A DNA stretch of 64,000 nt from Chryseobacterium sp. C-71. GTDB taxonomy: Bacteria; Bacteroidota; Bacteroidia; Flavobacteriales; Weeksellaceae. Below are positions 42,681 to 50,746 of the stretch, piece after piece; positions within the stretch are counted from its first letter, which is position 1; every line of letters starts with the position of its first letter. A program made the translations under genes and the position numbers. Below the pieces are notes generated by a model. That model ran no database searches, was not told the DNA's origin, and saw nothing but the letters and a program-made list of their open reading frames with translations. The stretch lies in NCBI RefSeq assembly GCF_020911865.1, contig NZ_CP087131.1:2542001-2606000 (forward strand), in the 5' to 3' direction.

Positions 42681-43061
42681 TTAGCTAAGACCATTTGCAA
42701 TTCTTTTCACACCATCTTTAAATAACTGAGAATTGAAATTCAATAACATTCCCAGTCTATAATTTCCCAATCTCAAATAATTTTTCAATTGAGAAGCGTG
42801 AAAGCTATTTAGGCTTTCTACGGATTTTATTTCCAAGACTACTTTATTTTCAATAAGTAAGTCCATTTTAAAAGCTTTTGGTATTAGTAATTTATCATAA
42901 TTAATATCTAAAAACTTTTGTCTTTCTACTTTCAAACCAGATTTTTGAATTTCATAATGTAAGCATTCTTCATAAACGCTCTCAAATAATCCAACTCCAA
43001 TTTGTCTGTGAATTTTTAATCCGCTTTCAAATACAATCTTTGAAATCTCATTTTCTGTCAT
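42681..43061 (-). CDS. GxxExxY family protein inside the suf operon
   Basis: A 126-residue protein with the defining motif G24-L-F-E27-S-V-Y30. The later motifs FKMDLLIENKVVLEIKSVESL and QLKNYLRLGNYRLGMLLNF recall the PD-(D/E)XK nuclease fold (D...E.K spacing), although no nuclease activity is shown for the family. It sits between sufB and sufC on the same strand and has its own -7 promoter match (43076-43083). It is flanked by a repeat-like spacer. GxxExxY genes are often found as stray insertions in Bacteroidota genomes, so it is probably a mobile or recently inserted cassette rather than a Suf component. Confidence 0.88.
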   Translation of the reverse strand: MTENEISKIVFESGLKIHRQIGVGLFESVYEECLHYEIQKSGLKVERQKFLDINYDKLLIPKAFKMDLLIENKVVLEIKSVESLNSFHASQLKNYLRLGNYRLGMLLNFNSQLFKDGVKRIANGLS

Positions 43062-43075
43062 TTGTTTGTTTTTCG

Positions 43076-43083
43076 CAAAGATA
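43076..43083 (-). promoter_or_regulatory. Possible -7 promoter element of the GxxExxY gene
   Basis: Minus-strand TATCTTTG matches TAnnTTTG, 14 bases before the start codon. No -33 TTG at the right distance is visible. Confidence 0.4.
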
Positions 43084-43124
43084 CAAGTTGAAAATTAATT
43101 TTGATTGTATTTCTTTCCTAAGCG

Positions 43125-43190
43125 TTAGCGGCTTAGTTTATCTTAAAATAAGCGAATCGCTTTAAAAAATCTTTGTTTTACTTTGCGATA
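43125..43190. repeat. Repeat-like spacer between sufB and the GxxExxY gene
   Basis: The spacer holds AAGCGTTAGCGGCTTA and AAAAATCTTTG...ACTTTGCGATAAAA. The latter matches AAAAATCTTTGCGGACTTTGCGCTAAAA near 4187. It looks like a dispersed repeat copy at the edge of the inserted gene. Confidence 0.45.
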
Positions 43191-43198
43191 AAATCAAA

Positions 43199-44647
43199 TT
43201 ACCCCACAGAACCTTCTAATGAAATCTCTAGTAATTTCTGAGCTTCAATAGCAAATTCCATTGGTAATTTATTTAAAACTTCTTTACTGAAACCATTCAC
43301 GATCAAAGCAATTGCTCTTTCGGTATCAATACCTCTCTGATTACAGTAGAAAATCTGATCTTCACCGATTTTTGAAGTGGTAGCTTCGTGTTCTAGCTGT
43401 GCAGTAGGATCTTTAATTTCAATATATGGGAAAGTATGCGCTCCACATTCGTTACCCATTAAAAGTGAGTCACATTGTGAGAAGTTTCTCGCTCCTTTCG
43501 CAGAAGGCATTACTTTTACCAAACCTCTGTATGAGTTTTGAGATTTTCCTGCAGAAATTCCTTTAGAGATAATCGTTGATTTTGTATTCTTTCCGATGTG
43601 AATCATCTTTGTACCTGTATCGGCATACTGATGATTGTTGGTTACAGCGATAGAGTAGAACTCACCGATAGAACCGTCACCTTTTAAGATACAAGAAGGA
43701 TATTTCCATGTTACGGCAGAACCTGTTTCAACCTGAGTCCATGAGATTTTGGCTTTGGTTTCGCAAAGCCCTCTTTTGGTTACAAAATTGAAAACACCAC
43801 CTTTACCTTCTTCATTTCCTGGATACCAATTCTGAACAGTTGAATATTTAATTTCAGCATTGTCTAAGGCAATCAATTCAACAACTGCTGCGTGAAGCTG
43901 ATTTTCATCTCTTGATGGAGCTGTGCAACCTTCAAGGTAAGAAACATAACTTCCTTCATCAGCAATCACAAGTGTTCTTTCAAACTGACCTGTACCTGAC
44001 TGATTAATACGGAAATAAGTGGATAATTCCATCGGACATCTTACCCCTTTTGGAATATAGCAGAAACTGCCGTCAGAAAATACTGCGGAATTTAATGCTG
44101 CATAGAAGTTATCTCCTCTAGGAACTACTTTTCCAAGGTATTTTCTCACCAAATCCGGATGATTTTTAATCGCTTCGGAAATTGAACAGAAAATAATTCC
44201 TTTTTCTGCTAAAGTGTCTTGAAAAGTTGTTTTTACTGATACAGAATCTATCACGATATCTACAGCAACATTTGAAAGTCTTTTCTGTTCTTCGATGTTG
44301 ATTCCTAATTTAGCAAAAGTTGCCAATAATTCAGGATCCACTTCATCTAAGCTTGCCAATTCTGGTTTAGCTTTCGGTGCAGCGTAATATTTTATCGCCT
44401 GAAAATCCGGTTTTTCATACTTGATGTTTGCCCATTCAGGCTCCGTCATTTTCAGCCAGATTTTGAAAGATTCCAAACGCCATTCTGTCATCCATTCCGG
44501 TTCTTCTTTTTTAGCAGAAATAGCACGGACGATGTCTTCGTTTAAACCAGTTGGGAAATCTTCGTAATCGAGTATCGTTTCCCAGCCGAATTCGTATTTT
44601 TTGTTTTCTAAATCGACTCTTAAGTCGTCTTCAGTATATTTACTCAT
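43199..44647 (-). CDS. sufB: Fe-S cluster assembly protein SufB
   Basis: A 482-residue scaffold subunit. It shows the SufB-specific [21 protein letters not shown] motif and [18 protein letters not shown], with the cysteine and glutamate that hold the nascent cluster, and the N-terminal [19 protein letters not shown]. SufB receives sulfur and iron and assembles [4Fe-4S] clusters with SufC and SufD. It lies 66 bases after the A-type carrier gene and is separated from sufC by the inserted GxxExxY gene. The cysteine desulfurase sufS and sufE are not in this window. Confidence 0.96.
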   Translation of the reverse strand: MSKYTEDDLRVDLENKKYEFGWETILDYEDFPTGLNEDIVRAISAKKEEPEWMTEWRLESFKIWLKMTEPEWANIKYEKPDFQAIKYYAAPKAKPELASLDEVDPELLATFAKLGINIEEQKRLSNVAVDIVIDSVSVKTTFQDTLAEKGIIFCSISEAIKNHPDLVRKYLGKVVPRGDNFYAALNSAVFSDGSFCYIPKGVRCPMELSTYFRINQSGTGQFERTLVIADEGSYVSYLEGCTAPSRDENQLHAAVVELIALDNAEIKYSTVQNWYPGNEEGKGGVFNFVTKRGLCETKAKISWTQVETGSAVTWKYPSCILKGDGSIGEFYSIAVTNNHQYADTGTKMIHIGKNTKSTIISKGISAGKSQNSYRGLVKVMPSAKGARNFSQCDSLLMGNECGAHTFPYIEIKDPTAQLEHEATTSKIGEDQIFYCNQRGIDTERAIALIVNGFSKEVLNKLPMEFAIEAQKLLEISLEGSVG

Positions 44648-44713
44648 TTTAATAGATTTTAGAAATTAGATTTAAGATTTAGAGTATTCTAAATCAGTAC
44701 TTCCAATGTCTAA

Positions 44714-45043
44714 TTATAAGCTAAAACTCTCACCACAACCACACGTTCTGGCTGCATTAGGATTGTTAAAAACAAATCCTTTTCCATTCAATCCACCTGA
44801 GTATTCGAGGATAGTACCTGCTAAGTAAAGAATAGATTTTTTTTCTACCACAATTTTGATGTTATTGTCTTCGAAAATCTGATCGGTATCTGTTTTTTTG
44901 TTGTCAAACCCCAAAACATATTCCAAACCAGAACAACCTCCACTCTTTACTCCAACTCTTATATAATCTTCTGCCGGATTAAAACCATCTTCTGTCATCA
45001 GTTGAATGGCTTTTTCCTTAGCATGATCTGAAACTTTTATCAT
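44714..45043 (-). CDS. A-type Fe-S carrier protein (HesB/IscA/SufA family)
   Basis: A 109-residue protein with the three conserved cysteines of A-type carriers: GGCSGLEYVLGF in the middle and TCGCGESF at the C-terminus. It accepts clusters from the SufBCD scaffold and delivers them to target proteins. It is the first gene of the suf group, with a -7 promoter match (TATTTTTG on the minus strand, 45072-45079) 28 bases before its start. Whether to call it sufA, iscA or erpA cannot be decided by sequence reading alone. Confidence 0.93.
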   Translation of the reverse strand: MIKVSDHAKEKAIQLMTEDGFNPAEDYIRVGVKSGGCSGLEYVLGFDNKKTDTDQIFEDNNIKIVVEKKSILYLAGTILEYSGGLNGKGFVFNNPNAARTCGCGESFSL

Positions 45044-45071
45044 TGTATTTATTTAGAATGATTTAATCTTG

Positions 45072-45079
45072 CAAAAATA
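45072..45079 (-). promoter_or_regulatory. Probable -7 promoter element of the suf operon
   Basis: Minus-strand TATTTTTG is an exact TAnnTTTG match 28 bases before the first suf gene. A -33 TTG at 19 bases is not evident, which could mean dependence on an activator. Confidence 0.45.
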
Positions 45080-45142
45080 CGAACTTTAATTAGTAAATAA
45101 AAATCGTCGTTTTTATTTTATCGATTTTTATCATCGATGGTT

Positions 45143-45150
45143 TAACTTTG
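45143..45150 (+). promoter_or_regulatory. Probable -7 promoter element of the GLPGLI gene
   Basis: TAACTTTG matches TAnnTTTG, 38 bases before the start codon. The -33 region is T-rich but lacks TTG. Confidence 0.4.
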
Positions 45151-45188
45151 ATGCATATTTAAAATCAAAACTATAAATCAGGAAAATA

Positions 45189-46013
45189 ATGAAAAAATTA
45201 GGCATTCTTGCTGTAGTCTTGCTTGCACAGGCTACTTTCGCACAGACCAACAGATTTGTTTATCAGGTAACTTCAAAGCCGGATATCAATAATAAAGCTG
45301 ATATTAAAACAGAAAATGCATATTTAGATATATCCGCAGAAAAGTCGATGTTTTATTCTGAAAACAGAATTAAAAGAGATTCTGTGATGAAAGCCAATTT
45401 TCAAAGTGGTGGTGCGAGAGGTTTTAACAGAGAACAAATGGAAGGTTTGAGAACGAATATGAATTATTCTATTGAAAAAGATAAAAAAAATCAGAAAACC
45501 TTATATAAAGATCGTTTGGGAAGAGATCAATATTCATACGAAGAAGATCGACCTGTGAATTGGAAAATTTTATCTGAAACCACTAAAATTGGTGAATATA
45601 AAGTACAGAAAGCAGAAACTGAGTTTGGCGGAAGAAAATGGACGGCTTGGTTTACAACAGATTTGCCTTACCAAGATGGACCATATAAATTCAGCGGACT
45701 TCCAGGTTTGGTTGTAAAAGCAGAAGATGCTGACGGAGATTATTCATTTGATTTAATGAAAAACTATAAAATTGCTGATTTTCCTGAAATGACTGCATTC
45801 GGAAATGTTATAAAGGTTAAGAGAACCGATTACATAAAGCAGCAGGAGAAATATAAAACCGATCCGATGTCATTTATGGGCCAAGGTGGCGGTGGAATAA
45901 GAATGGGAAATCGTGGAGGAGGAAACCAAAATCCTGCAGATATGAGAAAGCGAATGGAAGAAAGAGCTAAAGAAGAAGCAAAAAGAAACAGCAATCCGAT
46001 TGAGCTGAAATAA
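45189..46013 (+). CDS. GLPGLI family exported protein
   Basis: A 274-residue exported protein with a signal peptide ending QATFAQ. It carries the name-giving motif as FSGLPGLVVKAED near residue 178, after the typical KWTAWFTTDLPYQDGPYKF. The C-terminal part (about 222-274) is rich in Gly, Arg, Met and Asn (GGGGIRMGNRGGGNQ) and then charged. The family is widespread in Bacteroidota, often many copies per genome, and its function is unknown. The gene is divergent from the suf operon and ends in a strong bidirectional terminator. Confidence 0.9.
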   Translation: MKKLGILAVVLLAQATFAQTNRFVYQVTSKPDINNKADIKTENAYLDISAEKSMFYSENRIKRDSVMKANFQSGGARGFNREQMEGLRTNMNYSIEKDKKNQKTLYKDRLGRDQYSYEEDRPVNWKILSETTKIGEYKVQKAETEFGGRKWTAWFTTDLPYQDGPYKFSGLPGLVVKAEDADGDYSFDLMKNYKIADFPEMTAFGNVIKVKRTDYIKQQEKYKTDPMSFMGQGGGGIRMGNRGGGNQNPADMRKRMEERAKEEAKRNSNPIELK

Positions 46014-46016
46014 AAC

Positions 46017-46050
46017 AAAATGTCTGAAGAAATTTTCTTCAGACATTTTT
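46017..46050. terminator. Bidirectional terminator after the GLPGLI gene
   Basis: Perfect 16-bp stem AAAATGTCTGAAGAAA (46017-46032) with TTTTCTTCAGACATTT (46033-46048), A-rich on the left and T-rich on the right. It starts three bases after the GLPGLI stop and ends beside the stop of the reverse-strand peptidase. Confidence 0.88.
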
Positions 46051-46051
46051 G

Positions 46052-46906
46052 TTATCTTAAAAGTTGATTAAAGGTATCTCCTTGTTTGATATCTCCGGAG
46101 TTGTAACCCTTCATAAACCATTCTTTACGTTGTGCTGATGAACCGTGAGTAAAGCTTTCCTGATTCACATAGCCTTGTGATCTTTTCTGAATATTATCAT
46201 CACCTACAGCTTCTGCTGCCTCAACCGCAGATTCTAAATCACCTGGTTCAAGAAATTTTTCTCTCTCGTTAGAATATCTTGCCCAAAGCCCGGCATAGAA
46301 ATCTGCCTGAAGCTCTGTTGCTACAGAAACCTGATTAAGCTGGGTTTCAGAATATCTACCGCTTCTTCTCAGTTGGTCGGTTTTCGATAAAGTACCTAAA
46401 AGATTCTGCACATGATGTCCCATTTCGTGAGCCATTACGTAGGCAATTGTAAACTCTGTGACTTTTGCTCCGAATTTTTCCTGAAGTTCTTGGAAGAAAC
46501 TCATATCCATATAAACAGATTGATCGGTTGGGCAATAAAATGGTCCCATTGCGGACTGTGCTTGTCCACAACCGGAATTTGTACCTTCTCTAAACAAGAC
46601 CACTCTGGCCGGTTTGTATTGCATACCGTTTTCGGCAAAAATTTTAGTCCAGGTTTCTTCGTTTTCAGCAGTAATCATTTTAACGAATTCTCCCACTTGC
46701 AGGTCACCCTGACTCAGTTCCCGCTGTTCAGTTTGAGGAGATGAACTTCCGCCTGAAGAAAGAATTGCTGAGGGATCTCCGCCAAGAAAAAATACGATTG
46801 CAGCAATGATGATTGTGCCTAAACCTCCACCTACAATAGCGCCTCCACCACCGCCGGATCCTCGTCTGTCATCTACGTTACCACTTCTGTCGTCTGTCCA
46901 TTTCAT
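46052..46906 (-). CDS. ypfJ: Neutral zinc metallopeptidase, YpfJ family
   Basis: A 284-residue membrane-anchored peptidase. The N-terminus is Gly/Asp-rich (DDRSGNVDDRRGSGGGGG) and precedes one membrane helix (about 25-43, AIVGGGLGTIIIAAIVFFLGG). The catalytic motif HEMGHHVQNLLGT near residue 165 is the HExxH zinc site. Upstream motifs are GCGQAQSAMGPFYCPTDQSVYMD, split as GCGQAQSAMGPFYCPTDQ and VYMD. ELQADFYAGLWA supplies a further ligand. Substrates are unknown. It is a single gene. Confidence 0.9.
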   Translation of the reverse strand: MKWTDDRSGNVDDRRGSGGGGGAIVGGGLGTIIIAAIVFFLGGDPSAILSSGGSSSPQTEQRELSQGDLQVGEFVKMITAENEETWTKIFAENGMQYKPARVVLFREGTNSGCGQAQSAMGPFYCPTDQSVYMDMSFFQELQEKFGAKVTEFTIAYVMAHEMGHHVQNLLGTLSKTDQLRRSGRYSETQLNQVSVATELQADFYAGLWARYSNEREKFLEPGDLESAVEAAEAVGDDNIQKRSQGYVNQESFTHGSSAQRKEWFMKGYNSGDIKQGDTFNQLLR

Positions 46907-46947
46907 TTGTTTGTTATTTTTATGTGTAAATTTAAAATATTAAATAA

Positions 46948-46955
46948 TATTTTTG
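46948..46955 (+). promoter_or_regulatory. Possible -7 promoter element before the small lipoprotein gene
   Basis: TATTTTTG is an exact TAnnTTTG match 18 bases before the GTG at 46974. It overlaps the earlier TTG codon at 46953, which supports the GTG as the real start. Confidence 0.45.
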
Positions 46956-46973
46956 TCAAAAATTACAATTAAA

Positions 46974-47300
46974 GTGAGAAAAATTCAAATTGCTCTTTTG
47001 TTTTTAAGCTTAATCACTGTTACGGCTTGTAACGACAGTGAATCTAAAGAGGATACAGTGGAAAACGTTGATAAAAAATCAGCCATCGAAACCGAACTTT
47101 CTGTGCAGCATATTGATACGGCAGATGTTTTGGTTACAAAGCACAAAATCTGGAAAAATAATAAACTCTTTAAAGAAATTATAAAAAGAGATACCATTCC
47201 GAGTTTGGGAGATACTTTGCAGATTGTAGAAGACGAAAGTGGTGATGAGCACAATGCTAAGGTGAAAAAAGATTACGAATTTTATATAACCGTGCAGTAA
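46974..47300 (+). CDS. Small lipoprotein, unknown function
   Basis: A 108-residue predicted lipoprotein read from the GTG at 46974: RKIQIALLFLSLITVTAC with lipobox VTAC (Cys19), then acidic SESKED. The frame is open back to a TTG at 46953, but that codon lies within a promoter -7 match and would put seven extra residues before the signal peptide. The mature part is short and beta-rich (VLVTKHKIWKNNKLFKEIIK). I do not recognise a family. The stop shares one base with the next start (TAATG at 47298-47302), so the two are coupled. Confidence 0.65.
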   Translation: MRKIQIALLFLSLITVTACNDSESKEDTVENVDKKSAIETELSVQHIDTADVLVTKHKIWKNNKLFKEIIKRDTIPSLGDTLQIVEDESGDEHNAKVKKDYEFYITVQ

Positions 47301-47632
47301 TGAAAAAATCAAGTTCTATAAAATTGCTTTTTGTCACAGGAATTCTTGCAGCTTGTTCTCAGGAAAAACCGAAAGAAGAGTGGGGAAAAGAAAAAAAGGT
47401 TTACATGAGATCAGATTCTACAGCATCATATTCAAGATCACATGGTTTTATGGCTGGTTTACTGTTATATCATGCATTCCGTCCTTATGGTGCTTACAGC
47501 AACGGTGCTTATCAGAGAGCGGGATATTATAGTGATGCCATCAGCACCAAATCGAATATCGGCAGAAGTTCTTACAAAGGAAATGTTGTAAGAGGAGGAT
47601 TGGGTAGAAGTGGTTTCAGAGCATCGTCGTAA
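47300..47632 (+). CDS. Small lipoprotein, YgiB/UPF0323-like
   Basis: A 110-residue predicted lipoprotein with lipobox LAAC (Cys19). The mature part is rich in Tyr, Gly, Ser and Arg (GFMAGLLLYHAFRPYGAYSN) and ends GGLGRSGFRASS. Low-complexity Gly/Ser ends of this kind recall YgiB/UPF0323 proteins, which in Escherichia coli are encoded next to the glutathionylspermidine-synthase-like ygiC. The same neighbour is present here two bases downstream, which supports the link; sequence identity itself is weak. Confidence 0.6.
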   Translation: MKKSSSIKLLFVTGILAACSQEKPKEEWGKEKKVYMRSDSTASYSRSHGFMAGLLLYHAFRPYGAYSNGAYQRAGYYSDAISTKSNIGRSSYKGNVVRGGLGRSGFRASS

Positions 47633-47634
47633 TT

Positions 47635-48795
47635 ATGAAAAGAATACAATCACAATTTCGGAAAAACTGGGAACATAAGCTTGAAAACTTAGGCTTTGGC
47701 TATCATTCGCTGGAAGGACTTTACTGGGATGAAAGTCATTATTATGAGTTTTCGATGGATGAAGTCAACAAAATTGAAAACGCAACTACAGAATTGTGGC
47801 AGATGTGTCTTCAGGCTGTTGATTATATTATTGAAAAAAATCTTTGGGACAAATTCAATATTCCTGAATGGTTTAGAAATTATATTATTACAAGCTGGGA
47901 AGAAGATCATCCATCGATTTACGGGAGATTTGATTTTGGTTTTGACGGTGAAAATTTAAAACTGCTTGAATTTAATGCAGACACGCCGACCTCTTTATAT
48001 GAAGCTTCGGTCATTCAGTGGTATTGGCTACAGGAGATGTTTCCTTATAAAGATCAGTTCAATTCAATTCATGAAAAACTAGTTGATTATTGGAAGTATC
48101 TTAAAAAATACATGAATCCGCATTATATTTATTTTGCTTCATTAACCAATATTGAAGATGTAACCAATGTGGAATATTTGCGGGATTGTGCTACACAGGC
48201 AGGTTTCGAAACCGAATTTATTCCCATCCAAGATATTGGCTGGGCAGAAGATATTGAAGAATTCATTGCAGGAGACAGAACGATTATGGAATATATTTTT
48301 AAATTATATCCTTACGAATGGATTCTGCAAGATGGTTTTGGCGAAAAGTTAATCAGTAATAATTTCAGATCTCAATGGATGGAGCCGGCGTGGAAAATTC
48401 TTCTTTCCTCAAAATCTATTTTGCCGATTCTTTGGGAAATGTTCCCGAATCATCCATATTTATTGGAATGTTATTTTGAACCAAAACATTTGAAAGATTT
48501 CGTTAAAAAACCAATCTATTCAAGAGAAGGAGCCAACGTGAGTTTATTTAAAGATAACGTTGCGATTGAAGAGAATGATGGCGACTACGGAAAAGAAGGT
48601 TTTATTTATCAGCAGCTATTTGAGCTCCCAAATTTCGACGGAAATTATCCTGTCATCGGAAGTTGGGTGATTGGTCAGGAATCTGCAGGAATCGGGATCA
48701 GAGAAAGCGTACATTTGATTACCAATAATCAGAGTAGATTTATTCCTCATTTGATCGATTCAAACAAAATTCACATAAAAGAAAAGGAGCTGTAA
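47635..48795 (+). CDS. Glutathionylspermidine synthase family protein (YgiC/YjfC-like)
   Basis: A 386-residue ATP-grasp ligase of the glutathionylspermidine synthase C-terminal family, without the amidase domain of E. coli Gsp. Clear motifs are GRFDFGFDGENLKLLEFNAD near residue 100, TPTSLYEASVIQWYWLQE and, near the end, VKKPIYSREGANVSLF and GQESAGIGIRE. It should form an amide bond using ATP. In YgiC and YjfC the substrate is unknown, and spermidine or glutathione use is not shown. It begins two bases after the small lipoprotein gene, so three genes form one operon. Confidence 0.88.
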   Translation: MKRIQSQFRKNWEHKLENLGFGYHSLEGLYWDESHYYEFSMDEVNKIENATTELWQMCLQAVDYIIEKNLWDKFNIPEWFRNYIITSWEEDHPSIYGRFDFGFDGENLKLLEFNADTPTSLYEASVIQWYWLQEMFPYKDQFNSIHEKLVDYWKYLKKYMNPHYIYFASLTNIEDVTNVEYLRDCATQAGFETEFIPIQDIGWAEDIEEFIAGDRTIMEYIFKLYPYEWILQDGFGEKLISNNFRSQWMEPAWKILLSSKSILPILWEMFPNHPYLLECYFEPKHLKDFVKKPIYSREGANVSLFKDNVAIEENDGDYGKEGFIYQQLFELPNFDGNYPVIGSWVIGQESAGIGIRESVHLITNNQSRFIPHLIDSNKIHIKEKEL

Positions 48796-48812
48796 AAATC
48801 AGCTCCTTTTTT
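48783..48812 (+). terminator. Terminator of the YgiC-like operon
   Basis: AAAGGAGCTG (48783-48792) pairs with CAGCTCCTTT (48800-48809), then TTT. The stop codon lies in the hairpin loop. Confidence 0.85.
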
Positions 48813-48831
48813 ATTTCAATAGATTTTAGGT

Positions 48832-49347
48832 TTATTTTCCAAAACCGATGTTTCCTTTTTTATCAGAAAGATTTCTTTTAAATTGGATCATGCTTAAAGC
48901 TGTTACTGCCGCTTCTACACCTTTGTTTCCCAAATCACCGCCACTTCTTGCGATCGATTGTTCTTTGGTGTCATCTGTCAGAACGCAGAAAATAGTTGGA
49001 GTATCTGTCAGGATATTACAGTCCTTAATTCCCTGAGCGACTGCGTCACACACAAAATCAAAATGTGGAGTTTCACCTCTGATCACACATCCGATGGCGA
49101 TTACCGCATCAAATTTTCGCTCTTTGCAAAGCTGCATGCTTGCATAGTTCAATTCAAAAGCTCCCGGAACGGAAAATAATTTGATGTTTTCAGACTTTAC
49201 ACCTTCTTTCTCAAGAATTTCTAAAGCCGCATCACGTAGATTATAAGTTACAAAGTCATTCCACTCAGAAAAAACAATGCCGATAGAAAAATCCTCGGCA
49301 TTATTTATATGTAGTGGCTTGTAATCTGAAAGATTAACTGTTGCCAT
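48832..49347 (-). CDS. ribH: 6,7-dimethyl-8-ribityllumazine synthase
   Basis: A 171-residue enzyme of riboflavin synthesis that joins the ribityl-aminopyrimidine and dihydroxybutanone phosphate to give lumazine. Typical motifs are GIVFSEWNDFVT at the N-terminus, VPGAFELNYASMQL, and AIGCVIRGETPHFDFVCDAV with the catalytic histidine. The protein forms pentamers or 60-mers. It lies four bases after the TPR membrane protein gene, so they are co-transcribed. No FMN riboswitch is visible. Confidence 0.95.
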   Translation of the reverse strand: MATVNLSDYKPLHINNAEDFSIGIVFSEWNDFVTYNLRDAALEILEKEGVKSENIKLFSVPGAFELNYASMQLCKERKFDAVIAIGCVIRGETPHFDFVCDAVAQGIKDCNILTDTPTIFCVLTDDTKEQSIARSGGDLGNKGVEAAVTALSMIQFKRNLSDKKGNIGFGK

Positions 49348-49351
49348 GTGT

Positions 49352-50059
49352 TTAGTAATATTTAGTCATTTCAATATAAGAATCAGACATTCCGTTGTCG
49401 TAGTCTTGATATTTTTCGTCAATTGCTGCGAAATATTTTTTAGCTTCTGCATTTTTCTTCATTCCTAAAGCAACGATACCTGCTTTTCTTGTAAAGAAGT
49501 AAGAAGTATAAGGATCATCTGAAGCTGAAGCAGCTTTGTCTAATAAAGATAACGCTTCGTCATTTTTGTTAAGACCAGATTTTGCATCTGCCATTGCGCC
49601 ATACTTCATCGCCATCAATGTTTTGTTGTCAGAAGAAAATTTATCTAAAAGATCAAAAGCCTCTTGGAACTTACCTTCTTTAAATTTTAATAAACCTGCA
49701 TTGTAAGCAGAAAGTTTACCGATTTTAGTTGAAGAATATTCGTTGTACGTTCCTAAATAACCAGGGTTAGCAGCAGATTTTCCACCTAAAGCTTCTTTAT
49801 CTTTACCTTCTGTAAGATTTTTCTGTGCAGCTAAATACGTTTTTACCGCTTCAGCATTCTTTGGAGCTACCACAAATTGCTGGTACCCAAAATAAGCTAA
49901 AACTCCTACAACTAAACCAATAAAAGCAGCACTTAATGGTTTTTGATATTTTTCTAAGAATCTTTCTGTGTTTAAAGCCTCTCTGTCAAGGTCTTTAAAA
50001 AATTCTACTGTTTCTTTACCTTCTTGCTCATTTGGAGCATTTTTTCCCAATTTTGCCAT
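49352..50059 (-). CDS. Tetratricopeptide-repeat membrane protein (YfgM-like)
   Basis: A 235-residue protein with a cytoplasmic start, one membrane helix near residues 45-65 (AAFIGLVVGVLAYFGYQQF) and a periplasmic TPR-type domain (about 85-225; AYNAGLLKFKEGKFQEAFDL, MAKYGAMADAKSGL-like repeats). The layout matches YfgM, a SecYEG-linked periplasmic chaperone adaptor. It has the clearest promoter on this strand (TTG-N19-TAAATTTG, 50082-50111). It is co-transcribed with ribH. The YfgM role is inferred from architecture only. Confidence 0.8.
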   Translation of the reverse strand: MAKLGKNAPNEQEGKETVEFFKDLDREALNTERFLEKYQKPLSAAFIGLVVGVLAYFGYQQFVVAPKNAEAVKTYLAAQKNLTEGKDKEALGGKSAANPGYLGTYNEYSSTKIGKLSAYNAGLLKFKEGKFQEAFDLLDKFSSDNKTLMAMKYGAMADAKSGLNKNDEALSLLDKAASASDDPYTSYFFTRKAGIVALGMKKNAEAKKYFAAIDEKYQDYDNGMSDSYIEMTKYY

Positions 50060-50081
50060 AAATTCTTAAAAAATTGAACTG

Positions 50082-50111
50082 CAAATTTAATTGTTTCTGA
50101 GTGATTTACAA
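50082..50111 (-). promoter_or_regulatory. Promoter of the YfgM-like/ribH operon (TTG-N19-TAAATTTG)
   Basis: On the minus strand TTG (50109-50111), exactly 19 bases, then TAAATTTG (50082-50089). The start codon is 22 bases further on. Confidence 0.65.
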
Positions 50112-50206
50112 AATACTTTGCAGGTATTATTAAATGAATTGTAATTTCTTTATTTTTCCATTAATTTTTCTATGATTTAAATAAAAGAATTAATGATTTT
50201 AAATCT

Positions 50207-50743
50207 TTAATATTCTAAAGTGTGATAAATTTCTGCATCAAATTTCCTGAGCTTTTCATCACCTTTCAAATCTTTTAAGCCAATCAAAAAACTGAACTGA
50301 ACTACTTTTGCTCCTTGCTTTTCAACCAGTTTTGCTGCAGCTTCTGTTGTTCCTCCGGTTGCTAAAAGATCATCATGAATTAAAATTCTCTGACCTTTTT
50401 TGATTTGACCTTCACGGGTTTCAATTTCTGCACTTCCATATTCCAGATCATATTTTTCTGAAATGATCGGTGGTGGAAGCTTGCCCCTTTTTCTGATTAA
50501 AATAAAAGGAACATCCAAAGCTACTGCAATCGCAATCCCAAAAAGATAGCCTCGGCTTTCAATTCCGCAAACTGCATCTACTTTTCCTTTGCTGAATTTT
50601 ACCAAATCTTCAATAACTTCTTGGTAAAGTTTTGGATCCAAAAAAATAGGCGAAATATCTTTGAACTGAATTCCGGGAATTGGAAAGTCTGCAATATTTT
50701 CAATCGTGTTTTCCAATTTTTGTATCAGTTCTTGTGATGCCAT
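50207..50743 (-). CDS. apt: Adenine phosphoribosyltransferase
   Basis: A 178-residue purine-salvage enzyme that makes AMP from adenine and PRPP. The PRPP-binding loop is ILIHDDLLATGGTTEAA. The N-terminal IADFPIPGIQFKDISPIF and GIESRGYLFGIAIA are also characteristic. It begins three bases after the stop of the lipoprotein gene 50747-51937 on the same strand, so the two are probably co-transcribed, although no functional link is known. Confidence 0.95.
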   Translation of the reverse strand: MASQELIQKLENTIENIADFPIPGIQFKDISPIFLDPKLYQEVIEDLVKFSKGKVDAVCGIESRGYLFGIAIAVALDVPFILIRKRGKLPPPIISEKYDLEYGSAEIETREGQIKKGQRILIHDDLLATGGTTEAAAKLVEKQGAKVVQFSFLIGLKDLKGDEKLRKFDAEIYHTLEY

Positions 50744-50746
50744 TTT

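Noticed and set aside
48863..49347. FMN riboswitch for ribH
   Set aside because: ribH is four bases after another gene, and no RFN-type conserved stems are visible upstream of the pair.
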